Assembly: GCA_019634675.1 (NCBI GenBank)
Contig: JAHCAX010000008.1
Span: forward strand, 35,251-99,250
Source of the DNA: Acherontichlamydia pituitae
GTDB lineage: Bacteria > Chlamydiota > Chlamydiia > Chlamydiales > Rhabdochlamydiaceae
Length of the DNA: 64,000 bases
Direction: 5' to 3'
Shown in pieces: positions 16,670 through 25,841 of this stretch; the stretch's first letter is position 1; each line of letters begins with the position of its first letter. The notes beneath the pieces are model-generated. The model was given only the letters and a program-made list of their open reading frames with translations. It made no database searches and was not told the DNA's origin. Made by a program: the position numbers and the translations under genes.

Positions 16670-17872
16670 CTAAACCAACTCGATATCCCTTAGGCGGTTG
16701 CGGTGCCCATGAACGATATAGTGGTTTCGCAAAGCAGGATTTTCAGTTCGGGCAAAGAGATCTTGCCCCAGGATAAAATTAACAATTTTTTTGGTGGCGC
16801 TGAGCCCAGTCTCATCTTCGCATAAGAACAGGGGCATCCAATGCGCCACATAATCGGGATCGCGCATTTCAACGGTCGGCTTTGTCCTCAAGGAAGCTGC
16901 GTATGCTGTCCTGTCCGGATCAACAGCATTGCGAGCATGCAGATCAGGTATGACAAAGCGGTCTTCGGCATGGTTTAGAAAGAGGGTCCGATCGTGAATT
17001 TCATTGAGGACCTTCGTGACGTCCATGGCCCATCCGCTCCACTTGATATAAGCGCGGACAAGCTCTTTCATGATGCAAAAGCAGGAAGTCCCATTGCGTT
17101 CCGCTTCTTCTTGGATAAATGGGGACTGATGCAAGAGCTCGCCGAGATTGTAGGTAGAATTATGGCTGACCAATCGTCCCGAAGCAGGGTGAAGCGCTGC
17201 CAGAGTCGCAGCAACCTGCGCACCGGTGCAAAATCCGATGAAATGGATGTTCGGTTCGGTAACATGGAGCTCGCGCTGTGCGAATTGATAGAAGGTGTCG
17301 GCATCTAAAGTGAGATCGTCGGGCGTGTGGACCTCTCCTTCTTGACCTGCGCAGGCGCGGAAATCAAACACGACAACGTTGAAGGGAAGAGGGCTTCTTA
17401 GGCCTTTGTCCAAAAGCCAATTCCAACCTTCTTCTCTTGAGATATCAGCCCAGTTCGGATTGGTGCAAATGATGGTGGGGATATCGGAATTTGTACTGCG
17501 CAACGTCCGGTATAAGGTTCCCTCGATCCTCACTCCATCGGGCGTTGTCGCCATCAACCGCGAGGGTTCGTAGGCAAGTCTTAGACGCCGGTCTTGAAAA
17601 GAAGCTTCCGATCCTTCCCAGCGCTCTATCCAAGCTGCTGTGGCTGATACATATTCTTCCCGGGTCGTGCGCATTCCTCCGACAAGATACTGTTTGGCAT
17701 ACTGATGGACAGGATATCCGATCCATTCATTGAGATATTGCATTGTTCGGTTAAAGCATAAATAGATTTTTTGACAAAAGGAATGAAAAGGGGAAGCGAG
17801 GATGTCTGAAATGTTATATTGCAAATGGCAATTTTCTTGAGTCCAGGTTGCTTGAAACGTGATTTCCCTCAT
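16670..17872 (-). CDS. Alpha/beta hydrolase fold protein, CHLPS (DUF818)-like
   Basis: A 400-residue protein. The core IHFIGFCTGAQVAATLAALHP resembles an alpha/beta-hydrolase nucleophile elbow (GFCTG, with Cys at the nucleophile position), preceded by NVVVFDFRACAGQEGE and followed by a late acid/His region (LNHAEDRFVIPD). Overall layout resembles the chlamydia-specific CHLPS (DUF818) family. No signal peptide; a hydrophobic stretch is absent. A GAGGG ribosome site precedes the ATG. Hydrolytic activity is not assured, given Cys instead of Ser. Confidence 0.6.
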   Translation of the reverse strand: MREITFQATWTQENCHLQYNISDILASPFHSFCQKIYLCFNRTMQYLNEWIGYPVHQYAKQYLVGGMRTTREEYVSATAAWIERWEGSEASFQDRRLRLAYEPSRLMATTPDGVRIEGTLYRTLRSTNSDIPTIICTNPNWADISREEGWNWLLDKGLRSPLPFNVVVFDFRACAGQEGEVHTPDDLTLDADTFYQFAQRELHVTEPNIHFIGFCTGAQVAATLAALHPASGRLVSHNSTYNLGELLHQSPFIQEEAERNGTSCFCIMKELVRAYIKWSGWAMDVTKVLNEIHDRTLFLNHAEDRFVIPDLHARNAVDPDRTAYAASLRTKPTVEMRDPDYVAHWMPLFLCEDETGLSATKKIVNFILGQDLFARTENPALRNHYIVHGHRNRLRDIELV

Positions 17873-18012
17873 GATCCCTCAGCTTTATTGTGTAAAGAAA
17901 TTGTAAAGAATAGTGGTTAAAGAATTTTTTATCAACTCCTCATCCAGTTTAGTTGCAAGCAACTCGCATTTGTTGTAATTAATGTTATTTTAAATGTTGA
18001 AATAAACAGAAA

Positions 18013-18041
18013 TTGACACTATGATTTTGATCTAAATTATT
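18013..18041 (+). promoter_or_regulatory. Putative promoter of the 217-residue exported-protein gene
   Basis: TTGACA (18013-18018), 17-nt spacer, ATTATT (18036-18041), followed by a strong GGAGG ribosome site and the ATG at 18056. Confidence 0.45.
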
Positions 18042-18055
18042 TTATCTGGAGGGTT

Positions 18056-18709
18056 ATGAAGAAGTATTTTTCTTATGGAATGATCGGCATCGCAGGCGCT
18101 CTGTCAGTCATGACTGGGATGGACCATAAACGGTTCTCCTCAACATTTGGATCAATCGTTCCCGAGGTCATGCATTTTTCTCCTGAACATGATGTCGTCG
18201 TGACAGCTAAGACTTTTACGCCTGATGAAAGCAAGTTCCTTCTTGGCCATGACCTTATCAGCCGCGGAGTTGTTCCTGTCCAAGTCAATGTCCAAAACAA
18301 TACGGCTAACGAATATTCCCTATGCGCCAGTTCGGTCGACCTTCCCCACATCGATCCTAATAAAGTTGCCTTTAAAGTCTCCAAGTCAGCAATTCCTAGG
18401 GCAATTGGCTGGAAGATCCTCAGCTTCCTTTTTTGGCCGCTCATGATCCCGAGCACAATCGATGGGATCCGCACTTATACCCACCACAGGAATTTAAAAA
18501 AAGATTTTAATGCGAAATCTTTAAAGGAAAAAGGAGAGGTCGTTTCTCCCTATTCGACATTCCACCGGATCCTCTTCGTGCCAAAAGACGGGGTAAAAGA
18601 GACCTTTGCTGTAACCGTGATCGATATCGAAACAATGGAACAGACATCGGTCGAAACCCACTTAAGCAAACAGGTTCCAGCTAAAGCTGCTGAAGAGGCG
18701 ATGTCATAA
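18056..18709 (+). CDS. Hypothetical protein with N-terminal hydrophobic anchor
   Basis: A 217-residue protein. Residues 1-20 (MKKYFSYGMIGIAGALSVM) look like a signal peptide or membrane anchor, and a second hydrophobic stretch (ILSFLFWPLMIPSTI) lies near residue 123. The rest is a beta-rich polar domain. I do not recognise the family; similar conserved proteins are annotated as hypothetical in chlamydiae. An excellent GGAGG site 4 nt before the ATG supports translation. Likely cell-envelope associated. Confidence 0.65.
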   Translation: MKKYFSYGMIGIAGALSVMTGMDHKRFSSTFGSIVPEVMHFSPEHDVVVTAKTFTPDESKFLLGHDLISRGVVPVQVNVQNNTANEYSLCASSVDLPHIDPNKVAFKVSKSAIPRAIGWKILSFLFWPLMIPSTIDGIRTYTHHRNLKKDFNAKSLKEKGEVVSPYSTFHRILFVPKDGVKETFAVTVIDIETMEQTSVETHLSKQVPAKAAEEAMS

Positions 18710-18733
18710 AACTTCTTTTAATTCTGTATGCTT

Positions 18734-18763
18734 CCCCTCTGGATTTCTTAAGTTCTAGAGGGG
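18734..18763 (+). terminator. Possible weak terminator hairpin
   Basis: Inverted repeat CCCCTCT (18734-18740) / AGAGGGG (18757-18763), 25 nt after a stop codon. The following sequence has no clean T-run, so termination is uncertain. Confidence 0.3.
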
Positions 18764-18904
18764 CTAATCTTGAATACGTTTAATTTATTTCTAAATATCT
18801 AATTATTAAATGTTTAAGACAATCTATCCTGTCTATTTTATTTAAGCGATAAAAAAATATTTATGTGTTCTTTTCTTGTTTTTCGCATTTAAATTAAACT
18901 GTAT

Positions 18905-18933
18905 TTGTTTTGTATTAAAAATTATGGTAAAAT
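18905..18933 (+). promoter_or_regulatory. Putative promoter of the two-gene effector operon
   Basis: TTGTTT (18905-18910), 17-nt spacer, TAAAAT (18928-18933), 41 nt before the start codon at 18975. Confidence 0.4.
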
Positions 18934-18974
18934 TAGTTTAGTTAATTTTTTTGATAATAAAAATAGAGGTTATT

Positions 18975-19889
18975 ATGGCAATTGAGACTAATCGGCGTAT
19001 TTTTTATCCAAACCTTGAGATAGAGGATCAGCTAGAAGCTGCCGGCGTCGATCATTTAAAGGACGTAACAGGGCGTTTTCCAGATGAGCTTTTGCCTCCA
19101 AGCCGTGAGCGCTGGCAAATTGGCAACTTAAATGCAGATCTGACCGATCTCGAAATTCCAACAAAACTTTTAATGGCTGATGATTGGATTGTACGCACTG
19201 GATATATCGATTTGAAGAATGATCAACAAATGAGCAGGTATGGTTCTGCAATGAGCTGGGCATATCCATTTCAATTCTTGAAAGAATTTCCAGCTAGAGT
19301 CATTACAATCATCGTTCCTAACCAACCTCCTAGACGGGTCCAGTTCACAAGAACGGATGCAGACTATATTGACGCAGCTCGTCGCGTATTTGAATCTCTA
19401 TATAGTCAAAATTATGATCGAATTTTGGGAGCTGAATTCATGGAATCAGAAAATGGCGATGAGGAACTTGCAGGTATCTACCTTAACATGGGCGAATATG
19501 ACTACATTTACCCAAGGGATGGTTATCTGGACGATGAGGACAGGGCTTTGGTGGAACTATACAATCAAAGGTTCCTGCCGCCCATTAGCTCGAGTTCTTT
19601 CACTAGTCCAGATGTTTCATCACGAAGCGCTTCGACAAGCTTGTTTCAAACAACAAGCGAAGGCGATGAATTGAGTATTTCCGATGAAGATTTCAAGTAT
19701 AGCTCGCCGGCTCCGGCATCCTCTCAAATTCAAAAACCTGAAGATGAATTGAGCATTTCCGATGAAGAGTTCAAATCAAGCTCGCCAGCTCCAGCATCCC
19801 CTCAAACACTAAGTCCAGAACTCCACACACCGATTCCAAAGCAGAAATTTACAGTCGTAACAAATGGCTATTATCGGTCTACAGGTTGA
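18975..19889 (+). CDS. Hypothetical acidic protein with C-terminal SISDE repeats
   Basis: A 304-residue acidic protein. The frame is open eight codons further upstream, but the ATG at 18975 has an AGAGG site at proper distance, so it is taken as start. The N-terminal 200 residues are globular and unrecognised; the tail carries two near-identical units, DELSISDEDFKYSSPAPAS and DELSISDEEFKSSSPAPAS, with 78-bp spacing at DNA level. The stop lies 8 nt before the caspase-like/LRR gene, so the pair probably forms an operon. It could be a chaperone, partner or separate effector; nothing decides this. Confidence 0.6.
   Translation: MAIETNRRIFYPNLEIEDQLEAAGVDHLKDVTGRFPDELLPPSRERWQIGNLNADLTDLEIPTKLLMADDWIVRTGYIDLKNDQQMSRYGSAMSWAYPFQFLKEFPARVITIIVPNQPPRRVQFTRTDADYIDAARRVFESLYSQNYDRILGAEFMESENGDEELAGIYLNMGEYDYIYPRDGYLDDEDRALVELYNQRFLPPISSSSFTSPDVSSRSASTSLFQTTSEGDELSISDEDFKYSSPAPASSQIQKPEDELSISDEEFKSSSPAPASPQTLSPELHTPIPKQKFTVVTNGYYRSTG
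19665..19820 (+). repeat. Two-unit 78-bp tandem repeat inside the acidic protein gene
   Basis: Two units (starting at 19665 and 19743) encode 26 residues each with the core DELSISDE(D/E)FK and SSPAPAS. The units differ mainly at third positions. Confidence 0.75.
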
Positions 19890-19897
19890 GGGTGTAA

Positions 19898-22237
19898 ATG
19901 ACTTTTGTAAGCGCCTCTCAGTCCGAAGGTTCGCAAGCCCCTGTTGCTCTCTATATCACTTCTCCAGAAGATAAGGTTGGTGCATTTACCGGTACAGAGG
20001 CCCAATTTTTAGCTCGAGTGGAAACAGCTGCCAGAAACGGCCTTACCGTCGATACGAAGGTGTTTCAAACGTTGGCTGAAATTGCAGAATATCTGCAAAG
20101 CGCCTATCCAGACGGAGTTGATCAATTGCATTTTCGAGGCCATGGGACTCCTACGAAATGTACCCTGACATCAGCAGATGGAGGGGTTGTATCCTCAGAG
20201 CTTACAGGAGATCATCAAGCGGATTTAGAGTCCATTTGTAAAAGCGTACGCCCAGGAGGGATCCTGGCAACGGAATCGTGCAACAATGGGTTAGGAAAGG
20301 ATAATCTTCTCAAGTTTTTGGCTAGGCATGTACAACCTGGGGTTTTTGTACAGGGAAGCCGCTCTTCCGAATTTTCCATTGAATGCGCTCATGATTTGCC
20401 TAATCGGATCCGGTATATCGGCTCAAAAGGAGATGAGAGCAGGTGCTATTTTAAGAGTTCAGAAGGAAAAGTCCACCATGTCTGTTTGCCAGAAGTCGAT
20501 GCGCTTTGGAATTTTTTTAGTTCGATCAAATCGAATTTTTCTGAAAAAGAGGGTTATGATTTTTGTTCTAATGCGGTGGGTTTGAGCCGCGCACCTTCCG
20601 AGATCGAAAAATTTAAGGGGAAGCACCAAGAGTTGATTAAAAGCCTTTACCATGAATTCGAAGCTATGCTGCGCACGATCTCATTGCAAAAAGGGGAAGC
20701 TCCGGCTATTTGGACAGAAATGTTGGATGATTTGGAAAAGCTGCACGCTTCCGATCAAGTCTTTACTTACGAGGGGCCATCGGAACTAATTTTGGCGCCA
20801 AGGCTTGAGTCCCATGAGTTATTGGTGGATGGGAAGGGAACCTTCCATAACCTCCATATCCCAGACAATACTTATGTGAAGATCTATTTGTTCCTTCTTG
20901 GCTGCGCCTATGTCGATAAGTACAAGACATTATTCATGATGCTCGACAATGGAGAGAGGATTACAGCAACGTCTGATAATCCATCGATTCGTTTAATTTA
21001 TGCGCTTTCTAATTTGGCCATCCATCCAAACCAATATGCAACGCTGACCGAAACGGTGTTGGGAAGGGTGCATCGGCAGATCAAGGAGTGTTACCAGCTG
21101 GCTAAACAGCATGGACGAATACAAGAGTGGTTCGAGGCGATCGGATCTACAGAGGATCCATGCTTTGATGCTTACATGGAAAAAATCTCAGAGTTCCATT
21201 TCAACGAGCTTCATTTGGAAGAAAGGGATTTGAAGCTAAAAAAGGCGATTGAGAGCAATGACTTGGAGGCTTTTAGGGCGCTTGTCGAAGAGGGGATCGA
21301 CATCTATAGCCGCTATCGGGACGGCAGATCGATTTGCGACGTTGCTCTGCTTTGCAGATCTAAAGAGATGCGCAATGAGGTCTTTGCCCTATTCCCAGAC
21401 GGCAAACTGCCGAAACTGACGTCCATGAAATCCTCTATGAGTCCAACAGCCGCATACGATAAGCTCTTTACACTATCTATCGAGATGATCCATAGAGGCC
21501 TATTTTCCAATGCTCTTGCGATTGCCCAGGCTGTACCCAATGATCGTCTACGAGATACTGCTATCAAGTATGTTGAAACAACTGTCGCCTATAAGAAAGC
21601 GAAGAATAGTCGTTTGATTCATCCTTTAACTGATGATGAAAGATCTTTAATGGCGCTTGGGCAAGCAGTTAAGCGAATCCTGGGGGTTTCAGCTTCTATA
21701 AAAACTCCAGCCGAAGTCCGGCAATTTCTCTCTGATCTAGTAGATGCAGACCAATTAAGTCTGATAACGCATCTTGATCTCAATGATAAAGGTTTGCAGT
21801 CCGTTCCACCTGAGATCCTATTCTTTCCCAACTTGACCCACCTTAACTTATCAGGGAACCAGCTCATCGCCATTCCTCCTGAAATCAGGAGCCTAACCCA
21901 TCTTCAGGAAATCAATTTAAGCCACAATGAGCTTTCTGAATTTCCTCACGAAATCTGCCATTTGTTAGAACTAAAAAAAGTTAATCTGAATGGCAACCTG
22001 ATTGGAATTCTTCCTTCGCTGATCGAGCAATTGACCTCTTTAGAATCCCTTAGCCTCTGTGAAAATCAATTCGAGCGAGTTCCTTTAGAAGCAGCCTCTT
22101 TGCCAAATTTAAGGGAATTAGTTCTTTCGCATAACTGGATCAAGCAACTTTCAGCAGAGGATTCAGCCCTCTGTGAAAGGATCCCATCGGTCCATCTTTT
22201 TGGGAATCCTGTCGAAGGACCACTTGAAGAGAATTAA
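19898..22237 (+). CDS. Caspase/CHAT-like N-terminal domain with C-terminal leucine-rich repeats, putative effector
   Basis: A 779-residue paralogue of the ankyrin-bearing protein at 14248-16176. His82 (LHFRGHG) and Cys128 (LATESCNNGLGKDNLLKF) sit 46 residues apart, as in the paralogue, and fit a clan CD peptidase dyad. Homology continues through a middle helical region (YALSNLAIHP, LAKQHGRIQEWFEAI). From about residue 625 the C-terminus is about six leucine-rich repeats of the LxxLxLSxNxLxxIPPEI type instead of ankyrins. No signal peptide or membrane segment. Likely a secreted host-directed protein; protease activity is inferred only from the motifs. Confidence 0.65.
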   Translation: MTFVSASQSEGSQAPVALYITSPEDKVGAFTGTEAQFLARVETAARNGLTVDTKVFQTLAEIAEYLQSAYPDGVDQLHFRGHGTPTKCTLTSADGGVVSSELTGDHQADLESICKSVRPGGILATESCNNGLGKDNLLKFLARHVQPGVFVQGSRSSEFSIECAHDLPNRIRYIGSKGDESRCYFKSSEGKVHHVCLPEVDALWNFFSSIKSNFSEKEGYDFCSNAVGLSRAPSEIEKFKGKHQELIKSLYHEFEAMLRTISLQKGEAPAIWTEMLDDLEKLHASDQVFTYEGPSELILAPRLESHELLVDGKGTFHNLHIPDNTYVKIYLFLLGCAYVDKYKTLFMMLDNGERITATSDNPSIRLIYALSNLAIHPNQYATLTETVLGRVHRQIKECYQLAKQHGRIQEWFEAIGSTEDPCFDAYMEKISEFHFNELHLEERDLKLKKAIESNDLEAFRALVEEGIDIYSRYRDGRSICDVALLCRSKEMRNEVFALFPDGKLPKLTSMKSSMSPTAAYDKLFTLSIEMIHRGLFSNALAIAQAVPNDRLRDTAIKYVETTVAYKKAKNSRLIHPLTDDERSLMALGQAVKRILGVSASIKTPAEVRQFLSDLVDADQLSLITHLDLNDKGLQSVPPEILFFPNLTHLNLSGNQLIAIPPEIRSLTHLQEINLSHNELSEFPHEICHLLELKKVNLNGNLIGILPSLIEQLTSLESLSLCENQFERVPLEAASLPNLRELVLSHNWIKQLSAEDSALCERIPSVHLFGNPVEGPLEEN

Positions 22238-22258
22238 ATCAACGTTCAGGAGATCTCC

Positions 22259-22762
22259 ATGTCAGCTACTTCTTTGTCTGAGTTCGTCGCAAACAACTAC
22301 CATATTGTTTATCCGCTGCAGCATCCTTGAGAAAAGACCCATATTTTCCTCCTCTGCGAGCATCACGAAATCGAAGCCCATCGGAAGATCAATGCGCTTT
22401 TTATCGATACTTTTGCCGATCCAGCCAGTCCAGTCCTCGTTGAAGCAGAAAAAGCAGGCGTTCAAATCGACCAAAAGACCAATATCCAGTCTGCATTTCT
22501 TTCCCGTGACTTTAACGTATTCGGATGGGACAAGTCGCGTGTCTCAGAAGCGGTTGCTAAAACACCGGAAATGGTCCAAAAGATCGAAGAGTTCAGGCAA
22601 CGAGAAATCTTATTGGCTTTGAAGAAAATTGACATGGAAAAAACGGGGAAGCAAAGCTTATCGGAGATCCAAGAGGAATCAGGCAGGCTGCAAAAGGAGT
22701 CATTTGCATACAGTTTCATGCCGTGGCAGTGTTTCAAAAAAAATGTGCGCTTCTTGGATTAG
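22259..22762 (+). pseudogene. Gene interrupted by one in-frame TGA, family not identified
   Basis: An ATG at 22259 with an AGGAG site starts a 168-codon frame that is open except for a TGA at 22328-22330 (codon 24), in the context LQHP-stop-EKTHIFLLCEHHE. The parts on both sides look like real protein, so the likely event is a Trp (TGG) to stop change. The segment HIFLLCEHHEIEAHR with later VLVEAEKAG faintly recalls the TraB/ChaN type of fold, which I cannot confirm. It follows the caspase-like/LRR gene by 21 nt, probably in its operon. A sequencing error or readthrough would restore it. Confidence 0.6.
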
Positions 22763-22876
22763 CTTTCTTGATTGGTCTCTAAGAAAATCCTTCTGGGCAT
22801 TGCGGGCATAGGATTCCATCATAGAACGATCAGGAGGATAAGAAGTTGCCTGGCCGATGGAGCTCATAGGATACAT
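22700..22876 (-). other. Short open frame antisense to the end of the interrupted gene
   Basis: A 58-codon minus-strand frame beginning MYPMSSIGQATSYPPDRS and ending in a helical KLIQEAHIFFETL-type segment. Its composition is protein-like and its first 38 codons lie outside the interrupted plus-strand gene. The ribosome site is weak. It may be a remnant of another broken gene or chance. Confidence 0.25.
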
Positions 22877-23209
22877 GTTCTTTTAGGTGAAACAATATGG
22901 GGGCCAGCCAAGGTTGCTTTGCTCTCGAAGGTTCATCAGACCTTTGTCTGACCTCTTAAGATCCAACATAACATCAATTATCAGACGTTTTCAAAGTCTG
23001 GAATAACACCTCTCCTCAGACTGAAATTGATATATACCGCTAATAGTTAATTGTTTGCTCTCTTAAAGCGTCTGGGATATAGACTGCTGCCATATTATCT
23101 CTCATCTTTCTAACTAGTTAAGTCTTTTCGAAAACAGGTTATAACTAACATTCATCTATACATAAACATTAGTTTTTAATTATAATTTCGAGCGATTATT
23201 AACCTTTCC
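22877..23209. other. Intergenic stretch with small CAGAC/GTCTG hairpins
   Basis: 333 bp without a convincing gene. It holds two small hairpins built on the same arms: TCAGAC/GTCTGA near 22935-22950 and CAGAC/GTCTG near 22983-23003, then a further CAGACT. The right half is AT-rich and probably carries the promoter of the F-box/LRR gene, but no clear hexamer pair stands out. Confidence 0.4.
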
Positions 23210-24247
23210 ATGTGGATTTATATGGGTAGTAAAATTAATTTTAAACAAGACTGTAACTCTCTTTATCCAATTCCACACAACCCAGATGATGTTCCGGATG
23301 CAAGCCAAGAAGGTCGGATTGTTTCAAGTCAACCACCTCAGGCCCTATCGCTGATCTTCTCCTTTATCTCAGGGAACAACCGGCCGGACGACTTAATGAA
23401 CCTGCGAACTGTCCGCGAAGTCTGTACGCTTTGGAACCAAGTTGCTGAACTTGCAATTTTGAAGCCCTATTGGCACATGGTCAAAGAACTGCCCTGTTTT
23501 AAACTTCCTCAGTTTGCCCAAGTGTTTGAGCAAATTGAAACGACCAATCCTGCTATCGGACAGTCATTTATTATTAAGTTTCAAGAGCTGTCAGCAAAAC
23601 TGCTTCCCTCTCCAGCCACACTCGTTCTACCTCGGGATTATCAAGGGCTTTTTGATTCCTCATTGAAAAAAATGTGGAGCAAACTATGTCCGATGTTAGG
23701 CTTTCAGGTGGATGATCCGATTTCTAAGGATGCCATTGAGATCCGTGCATGGCTAAATGATCCCGCAAATGCACATCGCCTTAGTCAAGTTTATGCGCTT
23801 GACCTTTCCCATCTTGAACTAGAATTTTTGCCGCCGGAAATTGGCCTGTTCACTCAACTTAAAACGCTTTGTTTACGCTACAACAGCCTTTCCAGCATAA
23901 CGCCCCAGATCGGCAATCTCGTTCAATTAACCCATCTTAACGTAGAGCACAACCATCTGAAGGAACTGCCCTCCGAAATCGGCAACCTTTTTCGATTGAA
24001 CTATTTGAATGCATCTCATAACAGGTTGCAGTCCTTGCCCCCGGAAATGGGCAATCTTGTCCAATTGGTCCAACTTTACTTAGAACATAATGAACTGGAA
24101 TCTTTGCCGCCGGAAATCATTAAGTTGACTCGCCTCTTTCAGTTTTGCCTATTTGGCAACAATCTAAGCAACTTGCCTAGCGAAATCCTCAGTCTTGTTA
24201 CGCCAGATCCTTTTTCAATAGAAAGTAATAACAACTTAAAGACTTGA
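23210..24247 (+). CDS. F-box-like and leucine-rich-repeat protein, putative effector
   Basis: A 345-residue protein. Residues about 42-90 fit an F-box: hydrophobic ALSLIFSFIS, then a DL pair and NLRTVREVCTLWNQVAELA ending in LKPYW, the usual V-C-xx-W core. Residues 195-335 hold about six LRRs of 23 residues (LPPEIGNLxQLxxLNxxHNxLxS type). F-box plus LRR proteins recruit substrates to host SCF ubiquitin ligases, and amoeba-associated chlamydiae are known to encode many. No Shine-Dalgarno is obvious; codon 5 (23222) is an alternative start. Sits among other effector candidates. Confidence 0.7.
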   Translation: MWIYMGSKINFKQDCNSLYPIPHNPDDVPDASQEGRIVSSQPPQALSLIFSFISGNNRPDDLMNLRTVREVCTLWNQVAELAILKPYWHMVKELPCFKLPQFAQVFEQIETTNPAIGQSFIIKFQELSAKLLPSPATLVLPRDYQGLFDSSLKKMWSKLCPMLGFQVDDPISKDAIEIRAWLNDPANAHRLSQVYALDLSHLELEFLPPEIGLFTQLKTLCLRYNSLSSITPQIGNLVQLTHLNVEHNHLKELPSEIGNLFRLNYLNASHNRLQSLPPEMGNLVQLVQLYLEHNELESLPPEIIKLTRLFQFCLFGNNLSNLPSEILSLVTPDPFSIESNNNLKT

Positions 24248-24262
24248 ACTTGCCTTCTTGCC

Positions 24263-25678
24263 CTAGTTATCTGAGTGGAAACTAAGCAAGCGGACAATTT
24301 TATCGATTAAACCTCTGCTCAATGAACTGTTTTCTACACCCCTCTTATAATCCTGCAAAGTAAGATTTGGGGTCCTGAGCGGTGCCGATAGCACAGCTGA
24401 TTCCACCGTATTCGAAGCGCTGTTTAGAATAATGCCAAAAAATGCCGCGGCTCGGTTATTGGGAAATTTACATGCGCTATAAAAGGACCTCGAAGATCTT
24501 CCAGGATAATTGTAAAAGCGGGCTTGGTCTGGAGAAACGCACATGACCATTGGCTGTCCAGGTGCTTGATACGGATGGATATGGACATTTTGCATGCCAA
24601 ACCGATTTAGAGGAAGCTGTGTGTTTACTGGACCTCTTGAGCTGTCAATTCCTTCAGCCTCAAAGATTCCCATTGATAAATTTTGGTTGTGCACTTCTCC
24701 AAACTGAGCATTCGGATATGCGGCGGAATGATAAATGACATTCCGTTTGCCTCGTTCATTTTGATTTTCAATCACTCCGGGAATATCTTGCCAAACGATG
24801 AAATAGAGGTCTAAGTGCTCTGCATCATAGTTTGCAAACTCTCTTCTAATCGCCTCAGGAAACTCGTGCAATTGCCTGATAGGCAGTTTGACCGTTAACA
24901 ATTGCGAAAGGATTGGGTAGCCTGCTTGGTATTGACCGATTTGCGGAATGCGGTCCATATGAAGGGCATTACAAGTCCCTGGTTGTGTCAATCGTCCGCT
25001 CAAGTCGATAAAGTTAGGATTGCCAATCCCCTGCTGACGGCTTCTAATGGGCATTGCCATTTTAATTTGCCAAGTGGCAAGTTCTCTTTCTTGCGCTATG
25101 CTATCTTCGATCCTTTCTTCCGAACCATTTTTTGCTGAATAATAGCAGAAACAATCCAAAAAGCTGTTTAACAGATCGACAAATGCATTCCATAAGAAGC
25201 TAAGAACGCTTTGAGAAGAAGATTGCTCGGCTGCATTTGTTGCAGAACTAGACTCTATTTGAGCGCTCTCTTGCGCGCCAAAACATTCATCGAGGCTCCT
25301 GAGCAATAAGGCTGGATCATTTTTGGCCCTTTTTTCTCCCCAGTCCCTATCTTCTGTATTGGGCGAGCCGGAATGGTACCAAATCTTGCCGCCTACGTTT
25401 TTTTTATCTTCTTGAGGCAATGAGTCAAATATTTCATACGCAATACATCTTATAGCAAGATGTAAATGGTTGGGATTATCTAATGCATGTATCTCGCCAT
25501 AATTTGCTTCCGACGGCCTATTAGCTAAATTCCAAATTTGCCAAAATATTTTTTGACGAATTGTCTCTGGAAGATTAACTAATGTTCCTTGAGAACGAAC
25601 ATCTTGAGTGTTAAGCTGATATAGATTCAGAAGATGTCTGTAAGCAGACGTTCTTGCTAATTGAAGGTTTAACGACAT
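24263..25678 (-). CDS. Putative effector with an N-terminal domain shared with the NEL ligases, unknown C-terminus
   Basis: A 471-residue protein. Residues 1-135 are clearly related to the next protein (25842-26861; for example RPSEANYGEIHALD versus RPSEENYGKIHALD and GGKIWYHSGSPNTEDRDWGE versus GGKIWYHFGSPSTDDRNWGE) and, more distantly, to the N-termini of the three LRR/NEL proteins at 50-57 kb. A hydrophobic patch (VLSFLWNAFVDLLNSFLDCFCYY) follows at about 155-180. The 280-residue C-terminal region is unrecognised; it contains LDLYFIVWQDIPG and several Asn-rich turns. The gene ends convergently, 15 nt from the F-box/LRR gene. Confidence 0.65.
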   Translation of the reverse strand: MSLNLQLARTSAYRHLLNLYQLNTQDVRSQGTLVNLPETIRQKIFWQIWNLANRPSEANYGEIHALDNPNHLHLAIRCIAYEIFDSLPQEDKKNVGGKIWYHSGSPNTEDRDWGEKRAKNDPALLLRSLDECFGAQESAQIESSSATNAAEQSSSQSVLSFLWNAFVDLLNSFLDCFCYYSAKNGSEERIEDSIAQERELATWQIKMAMPIRSRQQGIGNPNFIDLSGRLTQPGTCNALHMDRIPQIGQYQAGYPILSQLLTVKLPIRQLHEFPEAIRREFANYDAEHLDLYFIVWQDIPGVIENQNERGKRNVIYHSAAYPNAQFGEVHNQNLSMGIFEAEGIDSSRGPVNTQLPLNRFGMQNVHIHPYQAPGQPMVMCVSPDQARFYNYPGRSSRSFYSACKFPNNRAAAFFGIILNSASNTVESAVLSAPLRTPNLTLQDYKRGVENSSLSRGLIDKIVRLLSFHSDN

Positions 25679-25841
25679 AATTAAACAAACCCATTTATTT
25701 TGATATAATTTTATTTTATTAGTAGTTAAATGTAAATTATCAAAGAATATTATAAATTTAATTTATTTTTATAATCTAAATGCGTTTGAATAGCCTATTT
25801 GAATGTATCTCAATAAAAAGTTTCAGTCGATTTTTAGGTTC

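Noticed and set aside
22173..22622. 149-codon plus-strand frame spanning the end of the LRR gene and the interrupted gene
   Set aside because: It is out of frame with both; the interrupted-gene frame has the ribosome site and natural composition.
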